Of a stretch of 64,000 bases of DNA, positions 21,290 through 34,400 are shown piece by piece. The stretch spans positions 77,085,118-77,149,117 of the forward strand of contig NC_080172.1 of assembly GCF_950295315.1 (NCBI RefSeq), read 5' to 3'. The stretch is from Erinaceus europaeus (Eukaryota; Chordata; Mammalia; Eulipotyphla; Erinaceidae). The notes under the pieces were generated by a model. It ran no database searches and had not been told where the DNA came from. It worked only from the letters and a program-made list of their open reading frames with translations. How positions within the stretch are numbered: the first letter of the stretch is position 1; each line of letters starts with the position of its first letter. The position numbers and the translations under genes are program-made.

Positions 21290-22073
21290 TGGATGTTCAA
21301 AAAAAAATATTTATTTATAAAAAATACAATGGGATAAGTTTATGCTGAGAAATGCAGCAATAAATACAGTTGAAGGGAACAGAGCAACTCTACATTTGAT
21401 ACATTGGCACAAACAGAGAGAGCAAATGCACCACCCAGGCAGGAAAGTCTGCAGGCAGACTTTGTACACGCTCTTTTAGCAACACCACTCTGGAAAAATC
21501 TCATCAGTTTAGGAAAGATAATGAGTACACATTTAATCAGAAATGCACACAAATCATGACTTTATTTAAAAATTAGCAAACAATACTGCAGAAACATTGA
21601 TATGTAAATTTCTAAAATGCTGCATGTTAAATTTAGTTGGCAAAGGCCACATTTACTATAAGCATGAGTTTAGTCTTCCATGTAGAAACCAGATACGAAA
21701 CGGTAAAAAAAAAAAAAAAAAAAAAGGTTCCTATTGTTTGAAAATACCAGTTTTAAGTAGAAGATTGTAAAAAATGCATAGACCTTTAATGAAAGAACTG
21801 GCTGTACAAGAGTACTCCCCTTTCACAGTATTCCTTTTTACTTCATATGCAAGTTATTGATTATGCTGTAGGATTTAACTGTTACAGCACTAAAAGGCAA
21901 CTATTTAGGGAATAGGCAGAAAAAGGAAAAAGGAATGTATGTAAGGCAATATTTCTTTTAGGTACAATAAGCATAATAGTGTTTTAGGAAGACAAGATAA
22001 AAATTACTCAAGGCTAGCTTGGTTCTCACTGAATAAAAACAACGGGCTAAATACTGAGCTCCTCTGTGTGACT
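21290..22073 (-). other. CNN3: CNN3 3' UTR
   Basis: The 3' UTR runs from the stop codon at 22074 to a cleavage site predicted near 21290-21300, about 780 nt. It is A/T-rich with a poly(T) run in the sense strand from 21703-21725. No repeat family is recognisable inside it. Confidence 0.75.
21310..21315 (-). promoter_or_regulatory. AATAAA polyadenylation signal of CNN3
   Basis: The + strand reads TTTATT here, which is AATAAA in the sense strand, about 760 nt after the stop. Confidence 0.7.
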
Positions 22074-22415
22074 CTAATAGTCAATGCCTTGGTCGCCATA
22101 CTGGTATTCCCTGGGGTAGTCATCTTGGTACTCGCCATGATATTCATCTGGATATTCTGCCTGGTAATCACTATCACTGATTTCTGATCCATTTGTTCCT
22201 GTTCCTTGGCTCCCATTATGAATCACTGGTTCTGTGGGAGCAGCACAATATTTGGGATCATACACTTGCCGCCCAAGCCCATACACACTCATTCCTTTCT
22301 GGGAAGCAACTTTGTTGGTACCCATCTGTAGAGAAATGGTTGAGTTGTCCACTGGTTGTAATGTCAGCTTCTGATCGTAGATGTCTCTTCTAGTGCCTGG
22401 CGCTGACATCCCCGC
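22074..22415 (-). CDS. CNN3: CNN3 exon 7 (coding part)
   Basis: The acceptor in sense is AATGCCAG|GCGGGG. Encodes residues 217-329: the rest of repeat 2 ([14 protein letters not shown]), repeat 3 ([17 protein letters not shown]), then the acidic tail ending YGDQGIDY and a TAG stop at 22076-22074. Confidence 0.97.
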   Translation of the reverse strand, partial: AGMSAPGTRRDIYDQKLTLQPVDNSTISLQMGTNKVASQKGMSVYGLGRQVYDPKYCAAPTEPVIHNGSQGTGTNGSEISDSDYQAEYPDEYHGEYQDDYPREYQYGDQGIDY

Positions 22416-25400
22416 CTGGCATTAGAACACAATTTAAAAATTAAAAGAGTAGTTATAACCCACTTTTGTGAATATTTTACAAATTATGGCATTTACAGAG
22501 AATGTGAAGATATTAATATGACAACTTTTATGAAGTCTAGGGGTAAAGCCAGCTCACCAAAATATTCTGACTCCAAAGCTCTCTTTTGAAGTAAGTAGGC
22601 ACTAGCGCCCAAGGGTTCCCTGCAATTCTTTCTTGGCTGTAAAATCGGTATGTAGCCTCAAACAAGTTAACTCACTTTTAGGTTTCTCACATGCAAAAAT
22701 GGAGAGATTTATAGGAGGATCAGACATAAATGTAAAGACAAGGCATGATGTAGGCACACCTGGAAGTTCATTCAAATGCCTACTAAAGACCCTTTAGGCT
22801 ACTCGGGATACCCATTTCAAAAGGCCATAGCACATTCAAAGCCAACCACTTCAGAATGGCTACTCCAGACTACATTATCTCACAGCTCATTTCTCCACTT
22901 AACGGTGAGCATACTCTTCCAGAGTTAGCATCGTTAAAATGTAAACTTAAATGGCAGCTATGAGAGCCCTCGTGCCACACATGGCTGACCCATGTTCCAT
23001 ATGGCAAAATTATACATTTTATCTAGGGGTCATTAAGACAGCATTTTTGGCCAATGAGATAGCTCACCAGGCATGGTGCCTGCTTCGCCATGTGCACACA
23101 ACCCAGGTTTGAGGTCCCAGGACACCACATGGAAGTGCTGTGGCACTGTGGGAAAGTTTCTGTGCTACGGTTTCTCTCCCTCTCTCTATCTGAAGAAGTC
23201 ACTATGGAGCAGGGGAACCCTGGTGACAAGAAGAAATAAATCTCCCTATGAGGTGCTGGCACTCTGTATTTACAAGGAAATATTTCCAACTCGAATATGG
23301 TGTTAGAATACCGGCACTCCCGCCATCCTGCCTTTCCCATTAACTTACATTTACACAATTAATAGGCTTGTTAGCTAAGCAGTTCTTAGAACACCGGGCA
23401 ATTTTACCTGTCCGATTAGTTAAGGGCTTCTTTAAAAGTAAAAGATTAGAGTGAGCTATTTACTTGGATTTGGAGCAAGAACATTTGTAGCCAACATTTT
23501 AACTTATAGTTAATGCTATTCTGTATAACACAACCATGATCCAGTAGCTTCCGATGGAGGAAATGGGGATATAGAATTCTGGTGGTGGGAACAGTGCAGA
23601 TTTATATTCCTGTTACCTTATTGTTTTGTAAATCAACATTAAGTCACTAATAAAATTTAAAAAACATGAGCTAGCTGCATGTACTTGTTTTATTAAAAGG
23701 TACTTTGACTTTTTTGCTTTCTCAGCAAAATCTATTTTCTTGAAGGAATATACTATACTAAAAACAAACAACAGTGTCGAGTGGTGGCACATCTGGTTGA
23801 CTGCACACGTTACAATGCCCAAGGACTTGGGTTTGAGCCCCCCGTTCCCACCTGCATAGGAAAAGCTTTTTGAGTGGTGAAGCAGGTCTGCAGGTGTCTC
23901 TCTGTCTCTCTCCCTTTCTATCACCCCCTTCCCTCTCGATTTCTTGCTATCTCTATCCAATATAAATAAATATAATTTAAAAAATTAAAAAATATAGATC
24001 AAAACAAAACAATATCAACAGCAAAACACCTAATCTGAACTTAGTTAAGTGCTTATTCAAATAGCAAGAAGGTACTGATTACCTGGCTGGCTCCTTTGTT
24101 GGTACCCATCTGCAGACTAATTGTGGTCTGATCAAAAGGTTTGTCAGTTTGCATCTTGGGATCATATAGATGCCTCCTAGTCCCATAGGCTGTCATACCT
24201 GCCTGGCTGGCGCATTTGTTGGTTCCCATCTTTTAAGTTAAAAATAAAATAAACATTAATCCTTGGGAAATGACAACATATATGACACATAGAACTTTGT
24301 TTTATTAAAACACTGGAAGGTCCAGGCCACAGCTGGCATGTCCCTTCCATGTTGATGCTGTGGTCAACCAAACACAAAACAAAGCCGTTCTATGTCTTTC
24401 CAAACAAATGTCAAAGCACTCACTTTAAAAAGTGAGATGCTTGTTTTATAAAGACACTTTTTAAAGAATGTTCTGGATGTAAGAGCCTACAACATAACTA
24501 ACCACACAAAAACACGTACATTAAAAGGTGTTATTTAAACACCCTTCCTTATTAAAATAGCAGGATTATGAGTAATCAATTTTCTCTATTAACTAAACCC
24601 TCTTCTCTCTGTAACACAGATAACCAAGTGAAGGGAGAGCTGCTTCAGCTTTTCAAAGAGCTAGAAACAATCTTTTGGCCAGAAAATATGCTTTTTCTAT
24701 TTCAGATATATTTTACATAAACTGTGATAGCAAATACCAGGTGTCTTCTCTGGCAGCTTAAAAAGGGTTTCTTTTACATTTCATAAAAATCACCATTTCC
24801 ATGGGAAAGGGACCAGATTTTAGTCCACCAACTCTCATTTCACTGGGTAGAGTCAGGAAGAGGCAGAATGAAAAATGTGAATTCAATCAAGTTCAGTGAA
24901 ACAATAATTAACTTCTCCCCACTGACAACAGTATGGTTTAAACCAACTAGTACACCCTGTTCTACTGGTTGGGGATACATTTATACTGTGTGGTCACTTT
25001 TCCTTAAAAACAAGATTTACTAAAGGAATTTTTTCTTTCCCCTGTAAGTAAAGCCTATTTATTGAAGATTCAGAAAACATATAAACACTAAAAGGGAAAA
25101 GCAACTATTTCTACCATCTAGACATTCACCTTAAATACTTGTACACTAGTTTTTTCACCTTATTTGTTGTGTATACCTATAGACACATATGCATGTGAAC
25201 ATATACAACTACAAAGTAAGCCATATGCATCTTCAAAGTAAAACACTGACCATAGTTTATTGCCTGACTTGTCTTCCTTAATTTTTGAAATCTTACCATT
25301 TGAACTACTAATGTGTTTGGTGGTTTTATCATAACATAACTTATTACCTTTAAGAAATTTGGAAACGAATCCAATTACAAAGAAGACTAAGGCAAGTATA

Positions 25401-28400
25401 AACCTATGGGACTACATCAAATTAAAAAACTTCTTCACAGCAAAAGAAACCACTACCCAAACCAAGAGACCCCTCACAGAATGGGAGAAGATCTTTACAT
25501 GCCATACATCAGATAAGAGTTTAATAACCAACATATATAAAGAGCTTGCCAGACTCAACAACAAGACAACAAATAACCCCATCCAAAAATGGGGGGAGGA
25601 CATGGACAGAATATTCACCACAGAAGAGATCCAAAAGGCTGAGAAACACATGAAAAAATGCTCCAAGTCTCTGATTGTCAGAGAAATGCAAATCAAGACA
25701 ACAATGAGATATCACTTCACTCCTGTGAGAATTTCTTACATCAGAAAAGGTAACAGCAGCAAATGCTGGAGAGGGCGTGGGGTCAAAGGAACCCTCCTGC
25801 ACTGCTGGTGGGAATGTAAATTGGTCCAACCACTGTGGAGAACAGTCTAGAGAACTCTCCGAAGGGTAGAAATGGACCTACCCTATGACCCTGCAATTCC
25901 TCTCCTGGGGATATATCCTAAGGAACCCAACACATCCATCCAAAAAGATCTGTGTACACATATGTTCTTGGCAGCACAATTTGTAATAGCCAAAACCTGG
26001 AAGCAACCCAGGTGTCCAACAACAGATGAGTGGCTGAGCAAGTTGTGGTATATATACACAATGGAATACTACTCAGCCGTAAAAAATGGTGACTTCACCG
26101 TTTTCAGCCGATCTTGGATGGACCTTGAAAAATTCATGTTGAGTGAAATAAGTCAGAAACAGAAGGATGAATATGGGATGATCTCACTCTCAGGCAGAAG
26201 TTGAAAAACAAGATCAGAAAAGAAAACGCAAGTAGAACCTGAAATGGAATTGGCATATCGCACCAAAGTAAATGACTCTGGGGTGGGTGCATGGGGAGAA
26301 TACAGGTCCATGAAGGATGATAAGTGACATAGTGGGGGTTGTATTGTTAAATGGGAAACTGGGGAATGTTATCCATGTACAAACTATTGTATTTACTGTT
26401 GAATGTAAAACATTAATTCCCCAATAAAGAAATAAATTAAAAAAAAAAGAAAAAAAGAAATTTGGGTTTCCAATTTCTTGCATGCTGAGAATGACAATGA
26501 GTGAGCAACCAATTATAGAATATGACATCACTTACCTGCAAACCAATTACACTTTGGCCAGCTTTTAATTTGCCTTCATCAAAACGTCTTGTTTGTTTTT
26601 CTGCATACTTCACTCCAATATCAATGGTTGTGTGGAATCCTTTTGTTTTAGCCTAAACAAAAAAAAAGATGTATACTAACTAAAAAGAACACTTAAGTTG
26701 GACTTCTGCCAAGAAAACTTTACAGGAAAAAAAAAACAAATAAATGATCCTGTCCGTATAGGAAGACTAGATCATATAAAACCTAATTGAGGGATGCAAA
26801 ATGTATTCAGCCATTCATAACAGACTACTACTCCTCTGATATATGGGTAGTATTATAATTAAGCTATCCTGCACAAGCTGGTCACTGTCAACAGCCTTTC
26901 CACAAAGCTAATAATTATAGAAGAGATAGGCCCCTTCTTGCCTCATCGGAACGCTCATGAGAGAAAAACAATGTAGTTCATCCCCAAAGTGGTGAGGATT
27001 TTTCAACCAGCATTAAAGACATACGTACCAGACCTGCGAGAGCCACCAGCGTAGTCTGAACCTGGGTCATGTTCCCATTCTCAAAAAGATCATTTGCCTC
27101 AAATATGTCATGTGGTTTCATACCATAAGCTTGAATGGCTTTAATAAAATTGCCAATATTCTCCAACTATGAAGAGAAAGAGTCACAGAACTTTTAGAGC
27201 TAAGTATTGATATTCCTAGTATCTAAGGATCCGAAGTCTGCATGACTACATACAAACTACCAGACAGAAAGCTACTGTGCATGAATATCTGATCGCATAC
27301 ACATAAACATAGTTCACTTTGGAGAAGGAAAGAATAAAAAGAGTATTGCAGAATGAATCATGTTATGATCTTTTTAAATACTTTCTAACAACCAAGTTTT
27401 TTCAGTTTAAATGCAGAATCTTTGTTGATGTTTTGAGGGGCTGTATTTCAGAGCTATCCAGGTCCAGAATTTTCTTTGTGAAAAGGACCATAATTACTTG
27501 CATCAATAATTTATCATGTTGGGTTGATGAGACAGCTCACTCTAAGCACCAACTTGTATGTCTGAGGCCCCCCCAGAGGTCCCAGGTTCAATGCTTGGTA
27601 CCACCTTAAGCCAGAGCTAAGCAATGCTCTAGTTCTCACTTTCATGATCACTAAATAAATCTTTTTTTAAAAATAATGTATCATGCTTAATTTTAATTTA
27701 GAAATAAATTTGGCTACTAGATGCTTGTTTGCTTATGTGTTAACATGCATCTCTAAGACTAAATATCCAATTTTACTTTCTTAGTCATACACATTCATGA
27801 ATTAAGACTATGCTTCATGCAGTATTCCATAATCAACTGCTGATGACTATGTTAAATTTACTGGTTTTTTTCCTTCATTAATCCTTATGTTCTAGGTTGT
27901 ATTTCTCTATATAAGCCTGGTGAAATCCTAAGATCAGACTAAATGCAAGAAAACATCTCAGCTGAACATGCAGAACCACAAAGTAGTTTTAACTATAGGA
28001 ATGTTAAGAATAATACAGTAAATTAATTATATAAAATATATATAGCATCCACACTAATTTCTGCTAAGTAAAATACAATCACATGCACAGTTTTCTGCTA
28101 AAACGCTGTTGTAATATGTGTGCTTAGCCAGCTGCACCACTGCCTGGCCCCCTTAAAGTGCCTTGTTAAAATTGTAATCTAGCTTTCACTGTATAAAGAA
28201 TATCCAACGGAAACTGGACGCTGCTGGTTTGGCTGTTACCTGGGGCCAGTTTAATGAGGATTCATTGACTTTCTTCACTGAACCTGGTTGTAGCTTGTTT
28301 ATGAGTCTGTATAGAGAGAGAGAGAAAAAAAGTATGGCACCTTACTTACTGGTCACAAAGAAATAAGGACTATAATGTAAAGTTGGTTTCCTTCAGTGAA

Positions 28401-31400
28401 GGAAAGTATTAAAAACATCTTCAGAAATCAAGTTCTAACAGCTTGGACAGGGAAAGAGAACACAGAGGTTGGTGGGAAGCAGGGGAACAACAGAAACATC
28501 TGGGACAAACTTACTCGCAGAGGATGATGCCATCTTTTAAGCCCAGTTGGAAGTTGGTGCCAATGCTCATGCCCGTCACTTCTTCTATCCAGTTGCGAAG
28601 ATCTTCTTCCGCCTGATGATCATACTTGGAAGCGATCTGAAATACAAATTAATTTTAGAAGAATTCTCACCAGTTCATCAAAAACTGTGGACTTACAACT
28701 TGCTCTGCTTTAATTATCCATGGAGACCACAGCTTGACATGCAATAAATTACTTCCACTGTAGTTCACAGAAGAACCTAACCAAACATTTCAGCTTCAGT
28801 AACTAAGTAAAACTGGGATGGGTGTGGGGAGGAGAGGTTGAGTCTGAAGAGCTAGCTCACTGGGTAGGGTGCCATGCATGAGACCACAGGCGACTACCAC
28901 AGAATCAGAGAAAGCTCTATGCTGTAGTGTTGCTTCCTCTCTACTTGAAGGGGGGGGGGGGGGGCAGTAGTGCCCAGAAATGGGGAATTCCCATATATGT
29001 GAGGGCTTGGTTTCACGAATATGCACACAAAAATTAGTTTTGACTTAGGGAAGTATACAGAATTTATTTATTTATTTATTTTTTAATCTTTAAAAAAATT
29101 TTATTATCTTTATTTATTGGATAGAGACAGTCAGAAATTGAGAGGGAAGGGAGGGATAGAGAGAGTGAGAGACAGACACCTGCAGCCCTGCTTCACCACT
29201 TGTGAAGCTTTTCCCCTGCAGGTGGGGACCGGGGCCTTGAACCTGGGTCCTTGCACATTGTAACGTGTGTGCTCAACCAGGTGAGCCACCACCTGGCCCC
29301 TGTGTACAGAATTTAAACAGCACACACAAAGAAGTTTAATCAAGATGTTTTTACTCAGTAACAAGGGTTAATATTAATAGTATATGACAATATGGTGCCA
29401 ACCACATTAAATTTTAGAGATTAAGTCATCAATCATCATATAAATAAAGAGGATGGTTATGATTCTGGCACAAGTATAGTTATACAGTATCCCACTTGGT
29501 CAAAACCTATCAGTCCTAGTTCTGTATGTGCTAGTGTTTCTGTAAAATATTCAACCTAATACATATACACTTCTCAGTTCTAACTGTTGTTCTTACAATA
29601 TGATATATTTAAACTCTACTCGGCTTACTCCCCACAGAGAGTATGAAATTCACTTTTAGACCCTCATACTATAACTGTCACTCTACAACTAAAAGAATTT
29701 TGCTGGTTCTATACTTAGAGAATTCCACAATAAAGGCAACTTACAGCACAGATGCTGTGCTATTATACATGCTAGAGCTGACAACTAAACACAGAGTTTG
29801 AAAGGCCCCTTCATTAATGAAAATATGATAAACCTCACTTAAAACAAATAATGAACCAAAACATAATCTTGTTAAAAATCAAGCTTGAACTATTTCTTGT
29901 CCTGGGATCCTTAAAGAGATTGGCCACTCAACTTTATCAGGATGAAGACAGCTGAGCAGGAGGACAGATTATGTGTCATTTTCCTTCTCGTTAGCACAGG
30001 TGAGAATGCCAGCAGCATGTATGCAATGCAATACCCTGGGGGACAGAGCTCAGAAGTCAGTTACAGCACTGCTGGAAACAAACGAATAGTAATGTTTGCT
30101 TCCATAAAACATAACTAGGGTTAGTTACTGAAAGAAATGAATACGCATCATGGTTCATTAGTTATGAATTCTTCAAGTTCTAGCCTAACATCAATTACAG
30201 AGAAACCGATAATAAACTAAGTGAAATGCTGCTCTAGATCCCTTCGTACAAATCCTTCCCAAGAGAGAAAATCCTAAGCTTTAAGACTTGCCATGATTGA
30301 CAAGATCAGGACAAGCACAGCCCCTGGCCTGCTGACCTTAAAAAAAAAATTTAAAAAAATCACCCAACATGGGAAAACTAAGTGTGCATTCACATCATAG
30401 AACTGTTGATTTTGACTCAGAGTTTTCCATTTAGTAAAGGAGCAACCAGCATTTTTCTACTTAAATACTAGTACTTTTCAAATAAGTGAGCTTTCTGAAG
30501 TCTGAGTCTTAAAATCTGTTGCATCTGAATGGCTTTTTCCATGTCCATTAAAAGCCAACGACAGCTAGTTTATTTTATTCTATTCTATTATTTTCAATGT
30601 AAGAAAAAGATACAAGTTCCTGGTTGGGGACATGGCTCAGCAGTGGAGTTCCTGCCTTGCATGTCTGAGGCGCTTAGCTCAGTTTACATTTAAGTCGCCT
30701 CTACCCACCCCCACCTCTGCCACAACCCTTACCCCACTTGGGGGTGGGAGGATATTTCCCAGGTCATGTGGGGGTGGGAGGATATTTCCCAGGTTAAATT
30801 GGTGGACGTCCCTATTCTCAGTCACCCTCCCTCAGAGTCATCACACACCTTAGCCTCCTACAGATAATGTACCCCAGAATATAAGACTACTCTGTATTCT
30901 GTTTTTAGTGACTCTCTCCCCTTCCCAGCCTCCAAGGAGGCTAGGCTTTATTACCATGGGCAAATTATTTCACTAATTACCTTGTCATTTAGGAGACTAC
31001 ATCCTACATCATGTGCATTTTCCACCCAAGTCAGACAAATGGCTCTACATCTTTGGCAGAGTCATTTACTTAAGCTAGAGATTTACTTAAATGGGATTGC
31101 AAATGGAAATTCAATCAATGTATATGTTTGTATTAAGATAACTAACATCATGCATGGTTCCTGGATCAGGACTTGGCCTAGAGCACTCACTTAAGCAGCA
31201 AATAAACTAAAAATTCAGCCTGGAGGCTCGTTTATAAAAGATAATTTAGGCACTATGTCAAGCTAGTACCTAAAGTGAATAGTTTCCTGTTCTTTCATTC
31301 CTCTGCTTTCTGAAAACCACACATCTGTCCTGGTCTCCTTCCAGTCTGGCTAGAGAAAGTGATGCATCAAAGTTCTGCTGTAGGGACTTACCAACCTCTG

Positions 31401-34400
31401 GTAAGCTGTAGGCATCTATCAGTCTTATTAATCCTTCAACAACGTTGTCTCCCCCAATTCACTGAACAGAACTACTTATAAATGGCAACTTAAAAAAAAT
31501 AAAATAATAATAAACTGGCTTAAATAAAACTAAGATCTAACTACATTTTCACACTGTACTCTTGTTCTAGGTGGCTAACAAACTACATATAAATAGAGGA
31601 GGAGAGGTATGAATGGAAACAAATAGGCAAAGAAGAGGAAATAACATTCTCCTTAAGCATTAAGTATAAAAAGCAGTTAAGTAGTGAAAATTCTTTTCAA
31701 CCAAAGAATGCATTTCAGTACATCTAAAGAGAACACTTCATGCTAGCTAGAGTAGCTTCAGGCAGTTGTGCCTTGACTAAGCCTGGCTCTGCCTATCTTT
31801 GATATGGGCCACTGGCTAATTCATCTAACTTCTCATTGTTACTCGAAGTTGTCTGAACAATTAATTCAAACAGCAAAGACAGGAAAGTAATTATTTTCCT
31901 TCATTTTTTCAAAAGTAGAAAGAAGAGACTGGGATGTTTGTGAGCTGGTAGCAGTAGTAAGTCTTAGCCAAACAAGATCTATTACTATCTTGCCTAACAA
32001 ACTGAAAAATACATTTCTATTTCCTTTGTTCAAAAGGTGTCTGCTCCAAACCACAAAGTGATTATAGGCCTAAGGTGAACTGTCCTAGTAGGAAAGCCAG
32101 AGAGAGAGATTTTCTTTTTTGTTGGTTATTCTCATCAAGAGAGTGATGAGAGAAAAATCAACAACTAGAGTCAGCTGGGCCTGTGTTCAAACCAGTTCAA
32201 CCACAGGCTGACGCAGGGTGGAGCTCTACACAGCTGGCTGTTGTGAGACTTAATAGCACATGCCATAAGCATATACATGAAAAGTTAAAGCCCCACATGG
32301 TAAACCAAAAGTGTAAAGTAGATATGCACTCACATCAAGGAACCACTGGTTCTGACTTGTGGTTTGTTAAATGAACAAGCAGCAAGAATTTTATATTTAA
32401 ATATTAATAGTTTTCAAATAAGTAAACTTTCTGCTGTTGAGCCACTTAAAGAGAATATAAGGTTGTTTAAAAAAATTCTTATGTAGGGCTGGGTGGTGGT
32501 GCACCTGACTGAGTGCACATGTTACAGAGCGCAAGGATTTGGGTTTGAGCCCCCGGTGCCCACCTGCAGAAGGAAAGCTTCATGAGTGGTAAAGCAGGGC
32601 TGCAGGTGTCTGTCTCTCTCCCTCTTTCTCTTCCCCTTCCTTCTCGACTTCTGGCTGTCGCTATCCAATAAGCAAAGATAATACATTTTTAAAAATTCTT
32701 ATGAAATAATAATCTATAAAATATCTATTCTAAATGGCCTCTTAAACCTTACTCTCTGGCACAGAAATCTTGTTTTTGTTTGTTTGGTGTTTTTTTTAAC
32801 ATTTAGATCCAAATTTTCCCAAGGATGTGTTTTCATGAGCTATCAATTGACTATTATAAATCATTATAATTGAATGCCAAGTGAGAAGAATGAGAAAAGT
32901 GGGGGTGGAGGGAAGGGACAATTGGTGGAGTCAGAGGAAGAATTCAAAAACAATTTTGAATCTACTTTGACAAATTATTAAATGTTGCAGTATTTCTCAA
33001 GTCTAAAATTTTCCACATTCCTTAAGCAGAAAAAATAAAAGTTAATATGATGACATTTCAAATTCATAGTATGTTAATAAGAGAGAAAGCATTATAAACT
33101 GAACTGGAAATTTTATGAAACAGAGAAAATAATCATCCTCAAAAGAAAATAAGAGAAGCCTAGTTCTGTTAGTTTTTCTTTCTCTATTAGTGACTTAATA
33201 TTAATTTACAAAATTGTAAGATAAGGGGGGTAGATAGCATTAATGGTTATGTAAAGAGACTCTCATGCCCAAAGCTCCAAAGTCCTAGGTTCAATCCCCT
33301 CATACCACCATAAGCAGAGCTGATAAGTGCTCTGATTTAAAAAAAAAAAAAAAAGTATGTTTTATTTTTTATAAGAATGGGAGCTACTCCCTGCCCTAAT
33401 CTAACTTTCTAGCCCTTTTCTCTACTCTGACACCATTCTCTCAGACAATATTCTTTATTCTTATTTATGCCCTTTTCTTACCCTTGGTTTTTATTGTTGT
33501 TATTATTGTTGTTGTTGTTGACGTTGATGTTGTTAGGTAGGACCGAGAGAATGGAGAGAGGAGGGGAAGGCAGAGAGGGGGAGATAAAGATAGACACCTG
33601 CAGACCTGCTTCACCACCTGTGAAGGGACCCACTGCAGGTGGGGAGCCGGGGGCTTGAACCGGGATCCTATGTTGGTCCTTGCGCTTCGCGCCATATGCA
33701 CTTAACTTGATGCACTACCGCCCGACTCCCTCAGACAATATTCTTATCCAACTTAAGGCTAGCTACCAAAGTCAAGCAAAACTACTATAATTCTATGCCC
33801 CCAGGAACACACCTAAAATGGTTCTCCTAGCTTTCTTCTACCCTAAAATCCCTAATCTCATCTGCTCTGATCCTACTTTTTGGTTCCTATTCATTAACCA
33901 TCTTGTCTCAACTTAGGTAATGCCACCTTTCAGACACCAAGTTACAGATATTACCATGACTCCACCCCAACTTCTTTAGACAGACGACCTCACCAAAGTG
34001 CCCTGGACCCTTGCATCTCCAGAGCTCTGGTCCACTAGGGAAAGACAGAAATAGGCTGGGGGTATGGATCGACCTGTCAATGCCCATGCTCAGTGAAGAA
34101 GCAGCTACAGAAGCCAGAACTCTTCCCTTCTGCTCCCCATAAACAACCTTGATCCATACTCCCAGCAGGGGGAAAAGTGACAAGATGAAGTTAAGGGGAA
34201 TCTGCACTCCAGCCCCATAAGCACCCAGAGAGAGAGAAGGGAAAGAAGAGGGACATACGGAGGTAGTTATGATGTCATGAGTGGCTTAAAGGGTAAGAGA
34301 GAATCAGGAAAAGAAGGGGCAACTGTGTATAAATGTGGACAGATAGTTGTAGAAAGATGGTTGGCCCATGTCTACAACTTTAGGGGAACTGTGGTGGATT

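Larger units (their letters stand above)
22416..24082 (-). other. CNN3: CNN3 intron 6
   Basis: Contains a SINE-E copy, an L1 3' end and a SINE-B (listed separately). I see nothing else. Confidence 0.8.
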
